Assembly (NCBI GenBank): GCA_963703165.1
Contig: OY969798.1
Span: 4,030,001-4,094,000 of the forward strand
Reading direction: 5' to 3'
From: JBQTKD01 sp963703165
GTDB taxonomy: Bacteria > Actinomycetota > Actinomycetes > Sporichthyales > Sporichthyaceae
Length of the DNA: 64,000 bases
The notes under the pieces are model-generated. The model did no database searches. It was given only the letters and a program-made list of their open reading frames with translations, and had not been told where the DNA came from. A program made the position numbers and the translations under genes. Positions 26,918 to 35,166 of this stretch are shown one piece after another (the first letter of the stretch is position 1; each line of letters starts with the position of its first letter).

Positions 26918-27325
26918 TCAGGCCGCGGGCATGTTCTGCAGCCGGACCTGACCGCGGGCGATCAGTTTGCCTTCGCGGGCGCTGATCTCGACCAGCCAGA
27001 TCTGTTGGGTGCGACCGCGGTGGACGGGGGTCGCGACGGCGCTCACCGTGGTGCCCAGCCCTGCGCCGCGGAGAAAATCGGTGCTGTTGGAGACGCCGAC
27101 GACGCTCCCTGACTGCTGTGTGTTGAACCACAGGTAGGCGCCGATGCTGGCCGCCGTCTCGACCAGGGTGCAGTGGATGCCGCCGTGGATCAGCCCGGCC
27201 GGTTGCAGGTGGTCCTCGGTGATGGTCAGCAGGAGCTCGACGCGGTCCGGGTCGGCGGAGGCCACCTTGACGCCCAGCAGGTTGAGCAGACCGTCGGGGA
27301 CGTCGGGGAGTGAGTGTTCGGCCAT
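26918..27325 (-). CDS. PaaI-type hotdog thioesterase
   Basis: A 135-residue single-hotdog protein of the PaaI/YdiI group, which hydrolyse aryl- or acyl-CoA thioesters. The active-site block is AGLIHGGIHCTLVETAASIGAYLW (HGG plus a Glu ten residues on). The C-terminal strands RTQQIWLVEISAREGKLIARGQVRLQN fit the fold. It converges on the response regulator gene with 13 bases between stops. Confidence 0.9.
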   Translation of the reverse strand: MAEHSLPDVPDGLLNLLGVKVASADPDRVELLLTITEDHLQPAGLIHGGIHCTLVETAASIGAYLWFNTQQSGSVVGVSNSTDFLRGAGLGTTVSAVATPVHRGRTQQIWLVEISAREGKLIARGQVRLQNMPAA

Positions 27326-27346
27326 GCGCCGACCCTATGTGCGCCC

Positions 27347-28534
27347 TCAGGGGCGAGGTGTGGGCAGGACCAGTAACGCGCCACGGAAGGGTCCCGTCAC
27401 CTCGTAGGTGATGCCGGCGGAGTTCTTGCTGGTCTTCCCGCGCTGGGAGGAGAAGTAGAGCCGCGTGCCGTCGGGTGAGAACGCCGGCCCGGTGAGCTCA
27501 GGCTTCTTGTGCCCCCTGAGTCGGAGGAACACCGAGGCGACGTCCTGGGGGTCGAGCAGGCAGATCTCGCCCCCGCCGTCGTCCTCGGCCACGAACACGT
27601 CGCCGGAGGTGGTGCGGGCGAGGTTGTCCACGCCGTGCGCCGGGGTGCTGCGGGTGCGCGACGTGTCGTCGTAGGCGATGTGGAACGTCTGCCGGGCGAC
27701 GTCGATCTTCCAGATGCGGCCGTCGTTCTTGGTGGTGAACCACACGGTGCCGTTGCCGTAGACGCAGCCCTCGCCGCCGTCGAAATGCTTGGCGGCCTTG
27801 ACCTGCTTGCGGGTGCGTCTGGAGTCGGCGTCGCGGTCGGGCACCTCCTGCCAGGTGATGGGGCCGGAGTCATCCTCGGCGCAGAGCACCTCCAGGCGGC
27901 CCTCGTCGAGGTCCGGCCAGCTGTCCGGGGTGAACCGGTACAGGCAGCCGTCCTTCTCGTCCTCGGTCAGGTAGATCGCTCTGCCGTCGGGGTCCACCGC
28001 GGCGGCCTCGTGCCGGAAGCGGCCCATGGCCCGGCGCCGGTGCGCGTCGCGGTCACCGAGGGGATACGACTCGTAGACGTACCCGCGGTCGGTCTCCTCA
28101 CAGGAGAGCCACGTGCCCCACGGCGTCGCGCCGCCCGCGCAGTTGCGCGTGGTGCCGTCGAGGATCCGGTAGGCGTCGCGGATCTCGCCGTCCCGGTCGA
28201 ACCGCAGCGCGCCCACGCCGCCCTTGTCGTCGTCGAGTTCGGCGTTGGAGACGTAGATCCAGCCGTCGCCGTCGGGGAAGCACGCTCCGCCGTCGGGGGC
28301 GTGGTGCCACTCGTAGTCGGTGCCCGGGACCTGCTTGTCCGACCGGGCCACGATGCGGCTGCTGAAGCCGACGGGCAGCATCAGCCCGTTCGCGTCCGGG
28401 GGCAGCAACGCGCCGTACGGCCCGATCGCGATCGGCGCCGACCGGGTCGTGAACTCGTACCACCCCGTGCCGCCCAGGACGGCCACGCCGCCGCCGAGCA
28501 CGCCGAGAACCCGGAGGAAGGTGCGCCGTTCCAA
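27347..28534 (-). CDS. PhoX-like (DUF839) secreted protein
   Basis: A 395-residue protein starting at TTG 28534. A short twin-arginine-like start (ERRTFLRVLGVLGGGVAVLG) suggests Tat export. The body is a beta-propeller of the DUF839/PhoX type: SCEETDRGYVYE, GRFRHEAAAVDPDGRAIYLTEDE, CLYRFTPDSW, ARTTSGDVFVAEDDGGGEIC and GPAFSPDGTRLYFSSQRG. PhoX enzymes are calcium/iron alkaline phosphatases; this one is shorter than typical PhoX, so catalytic identity is uncertain. Confidence 0.85.
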   Translation of the reverse strand: MERRTFLRVLGVLGGGVAVLGGTGWYEFTTRSAPIAIGPYGALLPPDANGLMLPVGFSSRIVARSDKQVPGTDYEWHHAPDGGACFPDGDGWIYVSNAELDDDKGGVGALRFDRDGEIRDAYRILDGTTRNCAGGATPWGTWLSCEETDRGYVYESYPLGDRDAHRRRAMGRFRHEAAAVDPDGRAIYLTEDEKDGCLYRFTPDSWPDLDEGRLEVLCAEDDSGPITWQEVPDRDADSRRTRKQVKAAKHFDGGEGCVYGNGTVWFTTKNDGRIWKIDVARQTFHIAYDDTSRTRSTPAHGVDNLARTTSGDVFVAEDDGGGEICLLDPQDVASVFLRLRGHKKPELTGPAFSPDGTRLYFSSQRGKTSKNSAGITYEVTGPFRGALLVLPTPRP

Positions 28535-28850
28535 ACCGCTCCAGTCGCTACGTCGCGGACAACCGGATCATCATGACCCGCTAGCTGCCTCCGCGGAGGC
28601 CTACCGCCCGGACCCACAGGTTCCGCAAAGCGCCGAACCTGCGTCTCCTGCCGGCGCGTCGGGGTATCAGAACGCACCGATGCCCCCACACGCCGGCACA
28701 AGTGGTGTCGTGGGCGCCCGGAGAGCCCCGGGGAGCACATGCGCGGAGCAGGGGTGCGGGTGGCGAAGCCCCCGCCGGCGACGAAGTCGCCATAAAACGA
28801 CGAGCGACCTGGGTTCGCGCGTTCCGCGAACACAGGTCTCCCCGAGCGAG
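28535..28850. other. Intergenic region before tRNA-Lys
   Basis: 316 bases upstream of the PhoX-like gene and downstream of tRNA-Lys (both on the minus strand). Short open frames have no family features. I see no repeat or gene. Confidence 0.5.
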
Positions 28851-28923
28851 TGCGCCGCGAGGGACTTGAACCCCCAACCCGCGGATTAAGAGTCCGCTGC
28901 TCTGCCAGTTGAGCTAGCGGCGC
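28851..28923 (-). tRNA. tRNA-Lys (CTT)
   Basis: Minus strand, 73 nt. Acceptor arms GCGCCGC and GCGGCGC pair fully, discriminator A. D arm TAGCTCAACTGGCAGAGCA, anticodon loop ACTCTTAAT with CTT, T arm GGGGGTTCAAGTCCC. No CCA is encoded. Confidence 0.96.
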
Positions 28924-29225
28924 GCAGCGGAGAGGTTAGCAGGGACTGGTGGGGCTAGTGAAATCGGTTGTCGGGGCGGGTGACGGCCAGGCGATGTCGG
29001 GGAGAAGGTCGAGCGGGAAGCCGGTGCTGAGCAGGCGCATGGCCAGCGGGCGGTCGGTCTGCGGCGGGTTCATGAATGAGGCATCGGCTGTATTCGTCGG
29101 CGGCTGTTGGCCCTTCCGGGTGGTGGGTGTGGCTGTTGACCTGAGCGGGGGACACCGAACGGGTGGTCGGCAACGTTGGCAGAACCGACTTATCATGACC
29201 AAGTTAGTGATGTTTGGTGGGATGA
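28924..29225. other. Intergenic region between tRNA-Lys and 29226
   Basis: 302 bases. Lower GC around 29180-29225 suggests the promoter of the 29226 gene. Open frames here lack any recognisable family. No gene supported. Confidence 0.45.
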
Positions 29226-30335
29226 GTGGGGGTGCACGTGGTGGAAGGCGGCACGCAGACGAGCGGCAGTCGACGGCGGGGGATGTGGATCGCCGGGATC
29301 GCGAGCATCCTCGTGTTGGCGATCGTCGGCTCGTTCTACGGGTACGGCTGGTGGACTCGACGCGGGGGCGTCGAGTACAGCCGCGGTGGAACGAACTTCC
29401 TCGACGCCGAGCAACTGACCGAGGCGCCGCCGACCGCACCTGAGGTCCCGGGGAAGCTCGCGAGCGAGCGACCTACGTCCGGTCCGGCGCCGAAGCTCGC
29501 GCCGCCCGAACGGGTCGGGGCGGCCACGGCGGCACCCACCGGTACGCCTCGCGTGAGCGCTTCAGCCGCCCCAGGCAAGGCGCCCGGCAAGGCCGCTCCG
29601 GTGGCGACCGCAAAGCCGGCGGCCGTCGCCGTTCAGCGTCCCGCGACGGGGGTCTACAAGCTGGCCGTGTCGGGCCGGGAGGGCGTGAAGTTCGGGCCGC
29701 TGTCCTTCTGCGACCGCAAGCTGCCGGGGGAGTCGTCGTTGGTCGTCGCGCCCGCCCAGGGGGAACCTGACGGGTCGTACACCTTCGATCTGCGGTACTA
29801 CCCGGGCCAACCCGCCCAGCACGACGAACGGCAGATCCTGCGCTACGGCAAGGATGCCGTCGCGCTGGCCTTCGAGGTCGGGACCGTGACGTGCAGCGGG
29901 ATCCGACAGTCCAGCGAGGTGTCCTACGAGCCGCTGGTCGACCGGGTGCGGTTCCCGATCGAGGTCGGTGCCTCCTGGACGGGGAAGGCCGGCAACGACA
30001 AGCGCATGGAGAGCTACACGACCAAGGTCGACCGCAAGGACGTCGTCCGGGTCGCCGGACGGCCCTACCCGGTGTATGTCGTGGAGTCCTCGGCGACCTT
30101 CACCGGTGCCGAGACCGGGGAACGCCGCCGCGTGTGGTGGTTCTCCCCGGAGCTGGGTGTGCCGTTGAGGTGGACCGACTACGTCAAGGGCGGACGCAGC
30201 GGTGCGGCGTTCAGCAACGACGTGTCCGTAGAGGTGACGGATCTGCCCAAGGCCCCGGCGGGGCCGCGGCGGGAACCGGCGACAGCGCCGGCGATGCTGA
30301 TGGCGGGGGACACCCGGCAGCGATCGATGCGCTGA
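29226..30335 (+). CDS. Membrane-anchored extracellular protein of unknown function
   Basis: A 369-residue protein starting at GTG 29226 (in-frame GTGs follow, so the start may be a few codons later). A single N-terminal helix (MWIAGIASILVLAIVGSFYG, about residues 20-40) acts as a signal anchor. An Ala/Pro/Lys-rich stalk (about 60-145) and an extracellular domain (150-345) follow. That domain has DRVRFPIEVGASWTGKAGND and RRRVWWFSPELGVPLRWTD, which resembles the beta-barrel fold of DUF3108-like proteins. Not identified further. It lies between two tRNA genes on the other strand. Confidence 0.75.
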   Translation: MGVHVVEGGTQTSGSRRRGMWIAGIASILVLAIVGSFYGYGWWTRRGGVEYSRGGTNFLDAEQLTEAPPTAPEVPGKLASERPTSGPAPKLAPPERVGAATAAPTGTPRVSASAAPGKAPGKAAPVATAKPAAVAVQRPATGVYKLAVSGREGVKFGPLSFCDRKLPGESSLVVAPAQGEPDGSYTFDLRYYPGQPAQHDERQILRYGKDAVALAFEVGTVTCSGIRQSSEVSYEPLVDRVRFPIEVGASWTGKAGNDKRMESYTTKVDRKDVVRVAGRPYPVYVVESSATFTGAETGERRRVWWFSPELGVPLRWTDYVKGGRSGAAFSNDVSVEVTDLPKAPAGPRREPATAPAMLMAGDTRQRSMR

Positions 30336-30359
30336 ACCAAGGGATGTCGTCGGCCGGCC

Positions 30360-30436
30360 TGGGGTGAGCGACGGGACTCGAACCCGCGACCACCGCGACC
30401 ACAACGCGGTGCTCTACCAACTGAGCTACGCCCACC
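30360..30436 (-). tRNA. tRNA-His (GTG)
   Basis: Minus strand. Includes the extra 5' G (G-1) opposite C73. Acceptor arms GTGGGCG and CGCTCAC pair with one G-T. Anticodon GTG lies in TTGTGGT, T arm GCGGGTTCGAGTCCCGT. The CCA end is encoded (62-60 region), unlike the other two tRNAs here. Confidence 0.95.
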
Positions 30437-30487
30437 ATGCCGGCGACCTGGAGGAGTGTATCTGCCCCACAGGGGTGCTCGCGCCCA

Positions 30488-31111
30488 CTATTCCGTCGGC
30501 GGTGCCTCAGGGGTGGAGGAGCCGCTGATCTCGGCCGCGATCGCCTTGGCGCCCGCGGTGTCCGGGCCGGGCTGCGGAACGAATACGGCCTGGCGGTAGT
30601 AGCGCAGTTCCTGGATGCTCTCCCGGATGTCGGCCAGCGCACGGTGGCCACCGTTCTTGGCCGGGGCGTTGTAGTACGCCCGCGGGTACCACCGTCGGGC
30701 CAGTTCCTTGACGCTGGAGACGTCGACGATCCGGTAGTGCAGGTAAGCGTCCAGGTCGGGCATGTCGCGGGCCAGGAAGGCGCGGTCGGTGGACACCGAG
30801 TTCCCGGCCAGCGGCACCTTGCCGCCCTCGGGCACGTGCGCGCGGATGTAGTCCAGGACCAGCGCCTCGGCGTGGGCCAACGTGGTGCCCGCGCTCAGTT
30901 CGTTGATCAGGCCGGAGTGCGTGTGCATGTCCCGGACGATCGGCAGCATCGACTCCACCGCGGCGTCGGGGGGACGGATGACCACGCTGACGCCCTCGCC
31001 GAGCAGATTCAGTTCGGAATCGGTGACCAGCGCGGCGATCTCGACCAGGGCGTCGGACCCGATATCCAACCCGGTCATCTCGCAGTCGATCCAGACCAGC
31101 CGATCGTTCAT
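30488..31111 (-). CDS. orn: Oligoribonuclease
   Basis: A 207-residue DEDDh 3'-5' exonuclease that degrades 2-5 nt RNAs, including pGpG from cyclic-di-GMP turnover. Catalytic residues are visible: WIDCEMTGLD (Asp, Glu), STDRAFLARDMP (Asp), and YNAPAKNGGHRALADIRESI (His, Asp). Length includes a short Pro/Ser/Thr-rich tail not needed for activity. ATG at 31111 gives the standard N terminus MNDRLVWIDCEMTGLD. Confidence 0.96.
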   Translation of the reverse strand: MNDRLVWIDCEMTGLDIGSDALVEIAALVTDSELNLLGEGVSVVIRPPDAAVESMLPIVRDMHTHSGLINELSAGTTLAHAEALVLDYIRAHVPEGGKVPLAGNSVSTDRAFLARDMPDLDAYLHYRIVDVSSVKELARRWYPRAYYNAPAKNGGHRALADIRESIQELRYYRQAVFVPQPGPDTAGAKAIAAEISGSSTPEAPPTE

Positions 31112-31121
31112 GCGGTCAACC

Positions 31122-31718
31122 TTATTGGGGCGCCCACGCGCTCTGGTCCGTGCGTCGGTGTCGTAGCCCCAGCAGCACCAGGCCGACGATGCTCAGCGCG
31201 CCTCCGCCGATGCTCAGCATCCAGATCGCCTCGGCCCGCTCGCCCTGCCCACCGCTGACCACCCCGGCCGAGACGAGGCAGGCGAAGCCGGCCCACGCCA
31301 CGGTCTCGGCCAGGGCCGGCCGCGGGGCGGCCCGGTGTGCGGGTTCGGAGGCGAGGACCGGTGCGAGCGCCGGGCCGAGCACCGGCGTGGCGAGGATGGG
31401 CGCGACGGGCGGCGGCGGCGGTGCGGGGACGGGTGCCGACTCGATCTCGGGCGCCACGACGACCAGCGGTGGAAGAAATTCGAGGGCGTGCGCCGCGCGC
31501 TTCGCGTTCGCCCAGGCGGGCGGGGCGGCGTGCTCCACGGGGCTCGCCGGCCCCCGGTGTCGGCCTCGGTTCTCCGGGCCTGGGACGCGGGGTGCTGTGC
31601 CCGCGGCGTGACGTGGCCGGCCGGTGCCGGTGGGGTTGACACCGTGCAACGGCGAAGCGACATCCGAGGCGCGGTGCCGGGCCATGGCGGAGAGAATACG
31701 GATCGGATGCCCCGGCAT
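31122..31718 (-). CDS. Hypothetical membrane protein upstream of orn
   Basis: A 198-residue frame that stops 10 bases before orn on the same strand. The C terminus has two clear hydrophobic helices (ETVAWAGFACLVSAGVVSGG and AIWMLSIGGGALSIVGLVLLGL) followed by RHRR. The N-terminal 110 residues are Pro/Ala/Arg-rich and disordered-looking. No ribosome site decides between ATG 31718 and ATG 31685. The helices and the position make a real gene more likely than not; function unknown. Confidence 0.5.
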   Translation of the reverse strand: MPGHPIRILSAMARHRASDVASPLHGVNPTGTGRPRHAAGTAPRVPGPENRGRHRGPASPVEHAAPPAWANAKRAAHALEFLPPLVVVAPEIESAPVPAPPPPPVAPILATPVLGPALAPVLASEPAHRAAPRPALAETVAWAGFACLVSAGVVSGGQGERAEAIWMLSIGGGALSIVGLVLLGLRHRRTDQSAWAPQ

Positions 31719-31781
31719 CTACCTGCGGCTTTGTGGATCTTGACCCGATTTGTCCCAAGGCTCCGGGCGAGGCGCGAAGGG

Positions 31782-31854
31782 TGCTCCCGGCTGGATTCGA
31801 ACCAGCGACCAACAGATTAGAAGTCTGTCGCTCTATCCACTGAGCTACGGGAGC
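31782..31854 (-). tRNA. tRNA-Arg (TCT)
   Basis: Minus strand, 73 nt. Acceptor arms GCTCCCG and CGGGAGC pair fully, discriminator A. Anticodon loop CTTCTAA with TCT, T arm GCTGGTTCGAATCCAGC. No CCA encoded. Confidence 0.96.
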
Positions 31855-31943
31855 CGAAGGGGCGATCAGTCGGTCCGGGGGCGCGCGAGGACAGACGGGC
31901 GATCGGGGCGATTCTGCCTGGTTACCGCTCGGTCGGCGAGGGG

Positions 31944-31978
31944 TTGTCCACAGCGGGGGAGACCCCCGGTTATCCACA
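31944..31978 (+). promoter_or_regulatory. Two DnaA boxes upstream of ssb
   Basis: TTGTCCACA at 31944-31952 (the actinobacterial consensus) and TTATCCACA at 31970-31978 (the E. coli consensus), same orientation, 26 bases apart. They lie about 100 bases upstream of the SSB start. No further boxes or AT-rich unwinding region are near, so this is a regulatory or titration site rather than an origin. Confidence 0.7.
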
Positions 31979-32079
31979 GTTCGCGAATTGGTCCGTGACG
32001 GCCGGCGCCCGCGTGGGGACCGTCGAGGTCTGGCCGCCGATGTGGCGGCCGTCGTAGATCCTTCTGTGGAGGTAGTGCC

Positions 32080-32493
32080 GTGCGAGAGACGAACGTGACC
32101 GTGCTGGGCAACGTGGTCGACGGGCCGCGGGTCATCGAGACCCCCAGCGGCCTGGTGCTGACGAAGTTCCGTCTGGCCTCGACGCCGACCTGGCAGCGCG
32201 ACGGGCAGTGGGAGAAGGGCACGACGAGCTTCTTCGAGGTGGCCTGCTTCAAGAAGTTGGGGGAGAACGTCGCGAGCTCGCTCGTGCTGGGGGACGGGGT
32301 GATCGTGATCGGCCGGTTGGAGGTGCGGGAGTGGACGAAGGATGACCGCGCCGGCAAGGAAGTGCAGATCACCGCGAGCCAGGTGGGTCACGACCTGACC
32401 TTCGGGATCACCACGCTGCACCGGCCGGGCAAGGCCGCCCCGCAGCCGGCGGTCACCGAGGACTTCGACGAGGAGAACACCGCGGCCGCCTGA
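32080..32493 (+). CDS. ssb: Single-stranded DNA-binding protein, short secondary type
   Basis: A 137-residue OB-fold protein: ETNVTVLGNVVDGPRVIETP, LTKFRLASTP, TSFFEVACFKKLGENVASSL and GDGVIVIGRLEVREW. The C terminus EDFDEENTAAA lacks the DDxPF tip that recruits replication proteins, and the linker is short, so this is a secondary SSB (SsbB-like) rather than the replication SSB. GTG 32080 has GGAGG about nine bases upstream. Two DnaA boxes precede it. EttA follows on the same strand. Confidence 0.92.
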   Translation: MRETNVTVLGNVVDGPRVIETPSGLVLTKFRLASTPTWQRDGQWEKGTTSFFEVACFKKLGENVASSLVLGDGVIVIGRLEVREWTKDDRAGKEVQITASQVGHDLTFGITTLHRPGKAAPQPAVTEDFDEENTAAA

Positions 32494-32581
32494 ACCTGTG
32501 CCGGCGGACGTGCCCACGCTCACGTCCGCCGGCGCCCGGGCGTGTCCGGACGACTCGCCGACTCCACCTAGGCTTGGGGGT

Positions 32582-34246
32582 ATGGCTGAGTTCATTTACC
32601 AGATGTACAAGGCGCGTAAGGCGCACGGCGACAAGGTGATCCTCGACGACGTCACCCTGTCGTTCTACCCGGGCGCCAAGATCGGCGTGGTCGGACCCAA
32701 CGGTGCCGGTAAGTCCACGGTGCTGCAGATCATGGCCGGCATGCAGCAGCCCTCCAACGGCGACGCGTTCCTGACGCCGGGTTACAGCGTGGGCATCCTG
32801 CTGCAGGAGCCGCCGCTGAACGAGGCCAAGACGGTGCTGGGCAACGTCGAGGAGGGCGTCGCCGAGACCAAGGCGATCCTCGATCGCTACAACGAGGTCA
32901 GCGAGCTCATGGCGACCGAGTACAGCGATGCGCTGATGGAGGAGATGGGCAAGCTCTCCGACCAGATCGAGCACCGCAACGCGTGGGAGTTGGACGCACA
33001 GATCGAGATGGCGATGGACGCGCTGCGCTGCCCGCCGCCGGACGCCGACGTCACGGTGCTCTCCGGAGGAGAGCGTCGCCGCGTCGCGTTGTGCAAGCTC
33101 CTGCTCGAGGCCCCCGACCTGCTCCTGCTCGACGAGCCCACCAACCACCTGGATGCCGAATCGGTGGTCTGGCTGGAGCAGCATCTGTCGGTCTATGCAG
33201 GCACCGTCGTCGCGATCACCCACGACCGGTACTTCCTGGACAACCTCGCGCAGTGGATCCTCGAACTCGACCGCGGCCGCGCCTACCCGTACGAGGGCAA
33301 CTACTCGACCTACCTGGACCTCAAAGCTTCGCGCCTCAAGGTGGAGGGTCAGCGCGACGTCAAGCGCAAGAAGCGTCTCGAGCAGGAACTCGAATGGGTC
33401 CGCTCGAGCCCCAAGGCTCGCCAGACCAAGAGCAAGGCGCGCCTGGAGCGCTACGAGGAGATGGCGGCCGAGGCCGACAAGATGCGGAAGATGGACTTCG
33501 AGGAGATCCAGATCCCGCCGGGTCCGCGCCTGGGCGACATCGTCATCGAGACCGACAAGCTCTCCAAGGGCTTCGGGGACCGCCTGCTCATCGACAAGCT
33601 GTCGTTCTCGTTGCCGCGCAACGGCATCGTCGGGGTCATCGGCCCGAACGGCGCAGGCAAGACCACGCTGTTCAAGATGTTGCTGGACCTGGAAAAGCCC
33701 GACTCCGGCACGATCAAGGTCGGGCAGACCGTCAAGATCTCCTACGTCGACCAGAGTCGCGCCAACCTGGACCCGACGAAGAACCTGTGGGAGGTCGTCT
33801 CCGACGGCCTGGACCACATCAAGGTCGGCCAGGTCGAGATGCCCAGCCGGGCCTACGTGTCGGCCTTCGGCTTCAAGGGCCCCGACCAGCAGAAGATGAC
33901 GAAGGTGCTCTCCGGCGGTGAGCGCAACCGACTGAACCTGGCGCTGACGCTCAAGCAGGGCGGCAACCTGATCCTGCTCGACGAACCGACCAACGACCTC
34001 GACGTGGAGACTCTGTCCTCGTTGGAGGACGCGCTGCTCGAGTTCCCCGGGTGCGCGGTGGTCATCTCCCACGACCGGTGGTTCCTGGACCGCGTCGCGA
34101 CGCACATCCTCGCGTGGGAAGGCGATTCGCAGTGGTTCTGGTTCGAGGGGAACTTCGAGGGTTACGAGAAGAACAAGGCCCAGCGCCTCGGTCCGGAAGC
34201 CCTGCGGCCGCACCGGGCGACCTATCGCAAGCTCACCCGGGACTGA
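32582..34246 (+). CDS. ettA: Energy-dependent translational throttle protein EttA (ABC-F)
   Basis: A 554-residue ABC-F ATPase that binds the ribosomal E site and gates initiation by energy state. There are two nucleotide-binding domains: Walker A GPNGAGKST with signature LSGGERRRVAL and Walker B LLLLDEPTNHLDAES; then Walker A GPNGAGKTT with LSGGERNRLNLAL and LILLDEPTNDLD. The arm and linker lie between (SSPKARQTKSKARLERYEEM). Start ATG 32582 gives the canonical AEFIYQMYKARKAHGDKVIL. Confidence 0.96.
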   Translation: MAEFIYQMYKARKAHGDKVILDDVTLSFYPGAKIGVVGPNGAGKSTVLQIMAGMQQPSNGDAFLTPGYSVGILLQEPPLNEAKTVLGNVEEGVAETKAILDRYNEVSELMATEYSDALMEEMGKLSDQIEHRNAWELDAQIEMAMDALRCPPPDADVTVLSGGERRRVALCKLLLEAPDLLLLDEPTNHLDAESVVWLEQHLSVYAGTVVAITHDRYFLDNLAQWILELDRGRAYPYEGNYSTYLDLKASRLKVEGQRDVKRKKRLEQELEWVRSSPKARQTKSKARLERYEEMAAEADKMRKMDFEEIQIPPGPRLGDIVIETDKLSKGFGDRLLIDKLSFSLPRNGIVGVIGPNGAGKTTLFKMLLDLEKPDSGTIKVGQTVKISYVDQSRANLDPTKNLWEVVSDGLDHIKVGQVEMPSRAYVSAFGFKGPDQQKMTKVLSGGERNRLNLALTLKQGGNLILLDEPTNDLDVETLSSLEDALLEFPGCAVVISHDRWFLDRVATHILAWEGDSQWFWFEGNFEGYEKNKAQRLGPEALRPHRATYRKLTRD

Positions 34247-34262
34247 CGGAGCGCCAACACCT

Positions 34263-34715
34263 GTGACCCAGCCTCATGTGACGACCCTTCAGATCCGGTG
34301 GGTCGACATGGACGCATACCGGCATGTCAACAACACGTTGTACCTGCGCTACCTGGAGCAGGCCCGGTTGGAGTTCATCGGTTTCCTGCTGGGCTACAGC
34401 TACGGCGATCCGCCGCCGCCGGGCCCGGACGCGTTGGAGACCGACGGCCTGGTGATCGCCGAACTGGAGATCTCCTACCTGCGGCCGTTGGTGTTCCGCG
34501 ACCGGACCGTGCAGGTGCACACCTGGGTCACCGCACTGGGGCGCAGCTCGATCGGGGTGCGCAACGCGATCCGGGACGACAACCACGTGTACGCGAGGTC
34601 GACCTCGCGGATGGTGTGCATCGACCGGGTCAGCACCCGGCCGCGGCCGATCCGCGCGCACGAGCGGACCTACCTCGAGGGCTTCCTCGAGCCCGCACCG
34701 GCGGCAGCGTCCTGA
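34263..34715 (+). CDS. Acyl-CoA thioesterase, 4HBT family, first of a tandem pair
   Basis: A 150-residue hotdog enzyme starting at GTG 34263. The 4HBT active-site pattern is IRWVDMDAYRHVNNTLYLRYLEQARLEF (catalytic Asp in the first DMD, HVNN turn). Likely substrate is an acyl-CoA thioester; chain length unknown. Its TGA overlaps the ATG of a second 4HBT gene (TGATG), and it lies 16 bases after ettA. Confidence 0.9.
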   Translation: MTQPHVTTLQIRWVDMDAYRHVNNTLYLRYLEQARLEFIGFLLGYSYGDPPPPGPDALETDGLVIAELEISYLRPLVFRDRTVQVHTWVTALGRSSIGVRNAIRDDNHVYARSTSRMVCIDRVSTRPRPIRAHERTYLEGFLEPAPAAAS

Positions 34716-35149
34716 TGCGGCACCGCACCGAGATGGTGGTCCGCTGGGGCGACATGGACGCCTACCAACACGTCAACAACGTGTCCTACGCGGCGTACAC
34801 GCAGGAGGCCCGGGCGCGGATGTTCGCGTTCCACCTGGCCGACACCGATGCCCGCACCCTGCTCGGCACGCTGGTCGTGGCGAAGCTGCGGATCCAATGG
34901 CGTCGCCCGCTCATCTGGCCGTGTGAGCCGCTGATCGCGACGACGTGGATCAGCGAGATCCGCGCGGCGAGCATCGCGGTGGAGTGCGAGCTCGACGACG
35001 CCGAGCCGGGCCCGAACGGGCCCTACTGCGGTGCGAGCACCCTGCTCACCCCGTTCGACTTCACCGCCGAGCGGATCCGGCGTCTGAGCGAGGCGGAGAC
35101 CGCCGCGTTGAAGGAACTACTCGAGCCGGGAGTGACTGCCACCGCTTGA
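34715..35149 (+). CDS. Acyl-CoA thioesterase, 4HBT family, second of a tandem pair
   Basis: A 144-residue hotdog protein with the same active-site block (VRWGDMDAYQHVNNVSYAAYTQEARARMF). It is clearly related to its upstream neighbour but diverged outside this block, so it is an old duplication or a heteromeric pair. ATG 34715 overlaps the preceding stop by one base. The overlap implies co-translation, which would suit a mixed oligomer. Confidence 0.9.
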   Translation: MRHRTEMVVRWGDMDAYQHVNNVSYAAYTQEARARMFAFHLADTDARTLLGTLVVAKLRIQWRRPLIWPCEPLIATTWISEIRAASIAVECELDDAEPGPNGPYCGASTLLTPFDFTAERIRRLSEAETAALKELLEPGVTATA

Positions 35150-35166
35150 CGGGTCATGCTGGTGCC

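Noticed and set aside
28949..29443. 164-codon plus-strand frame before the 29226 gene
   Set aside because: Overlaps the anchored protein in another frame and shows no domain or ribosome site.
31944..31978. Chromosomal origin
   Set aside because: Only two DnaA boxes, no AT-rich unwinding region, and no dnaA/dnaN genes nearby.
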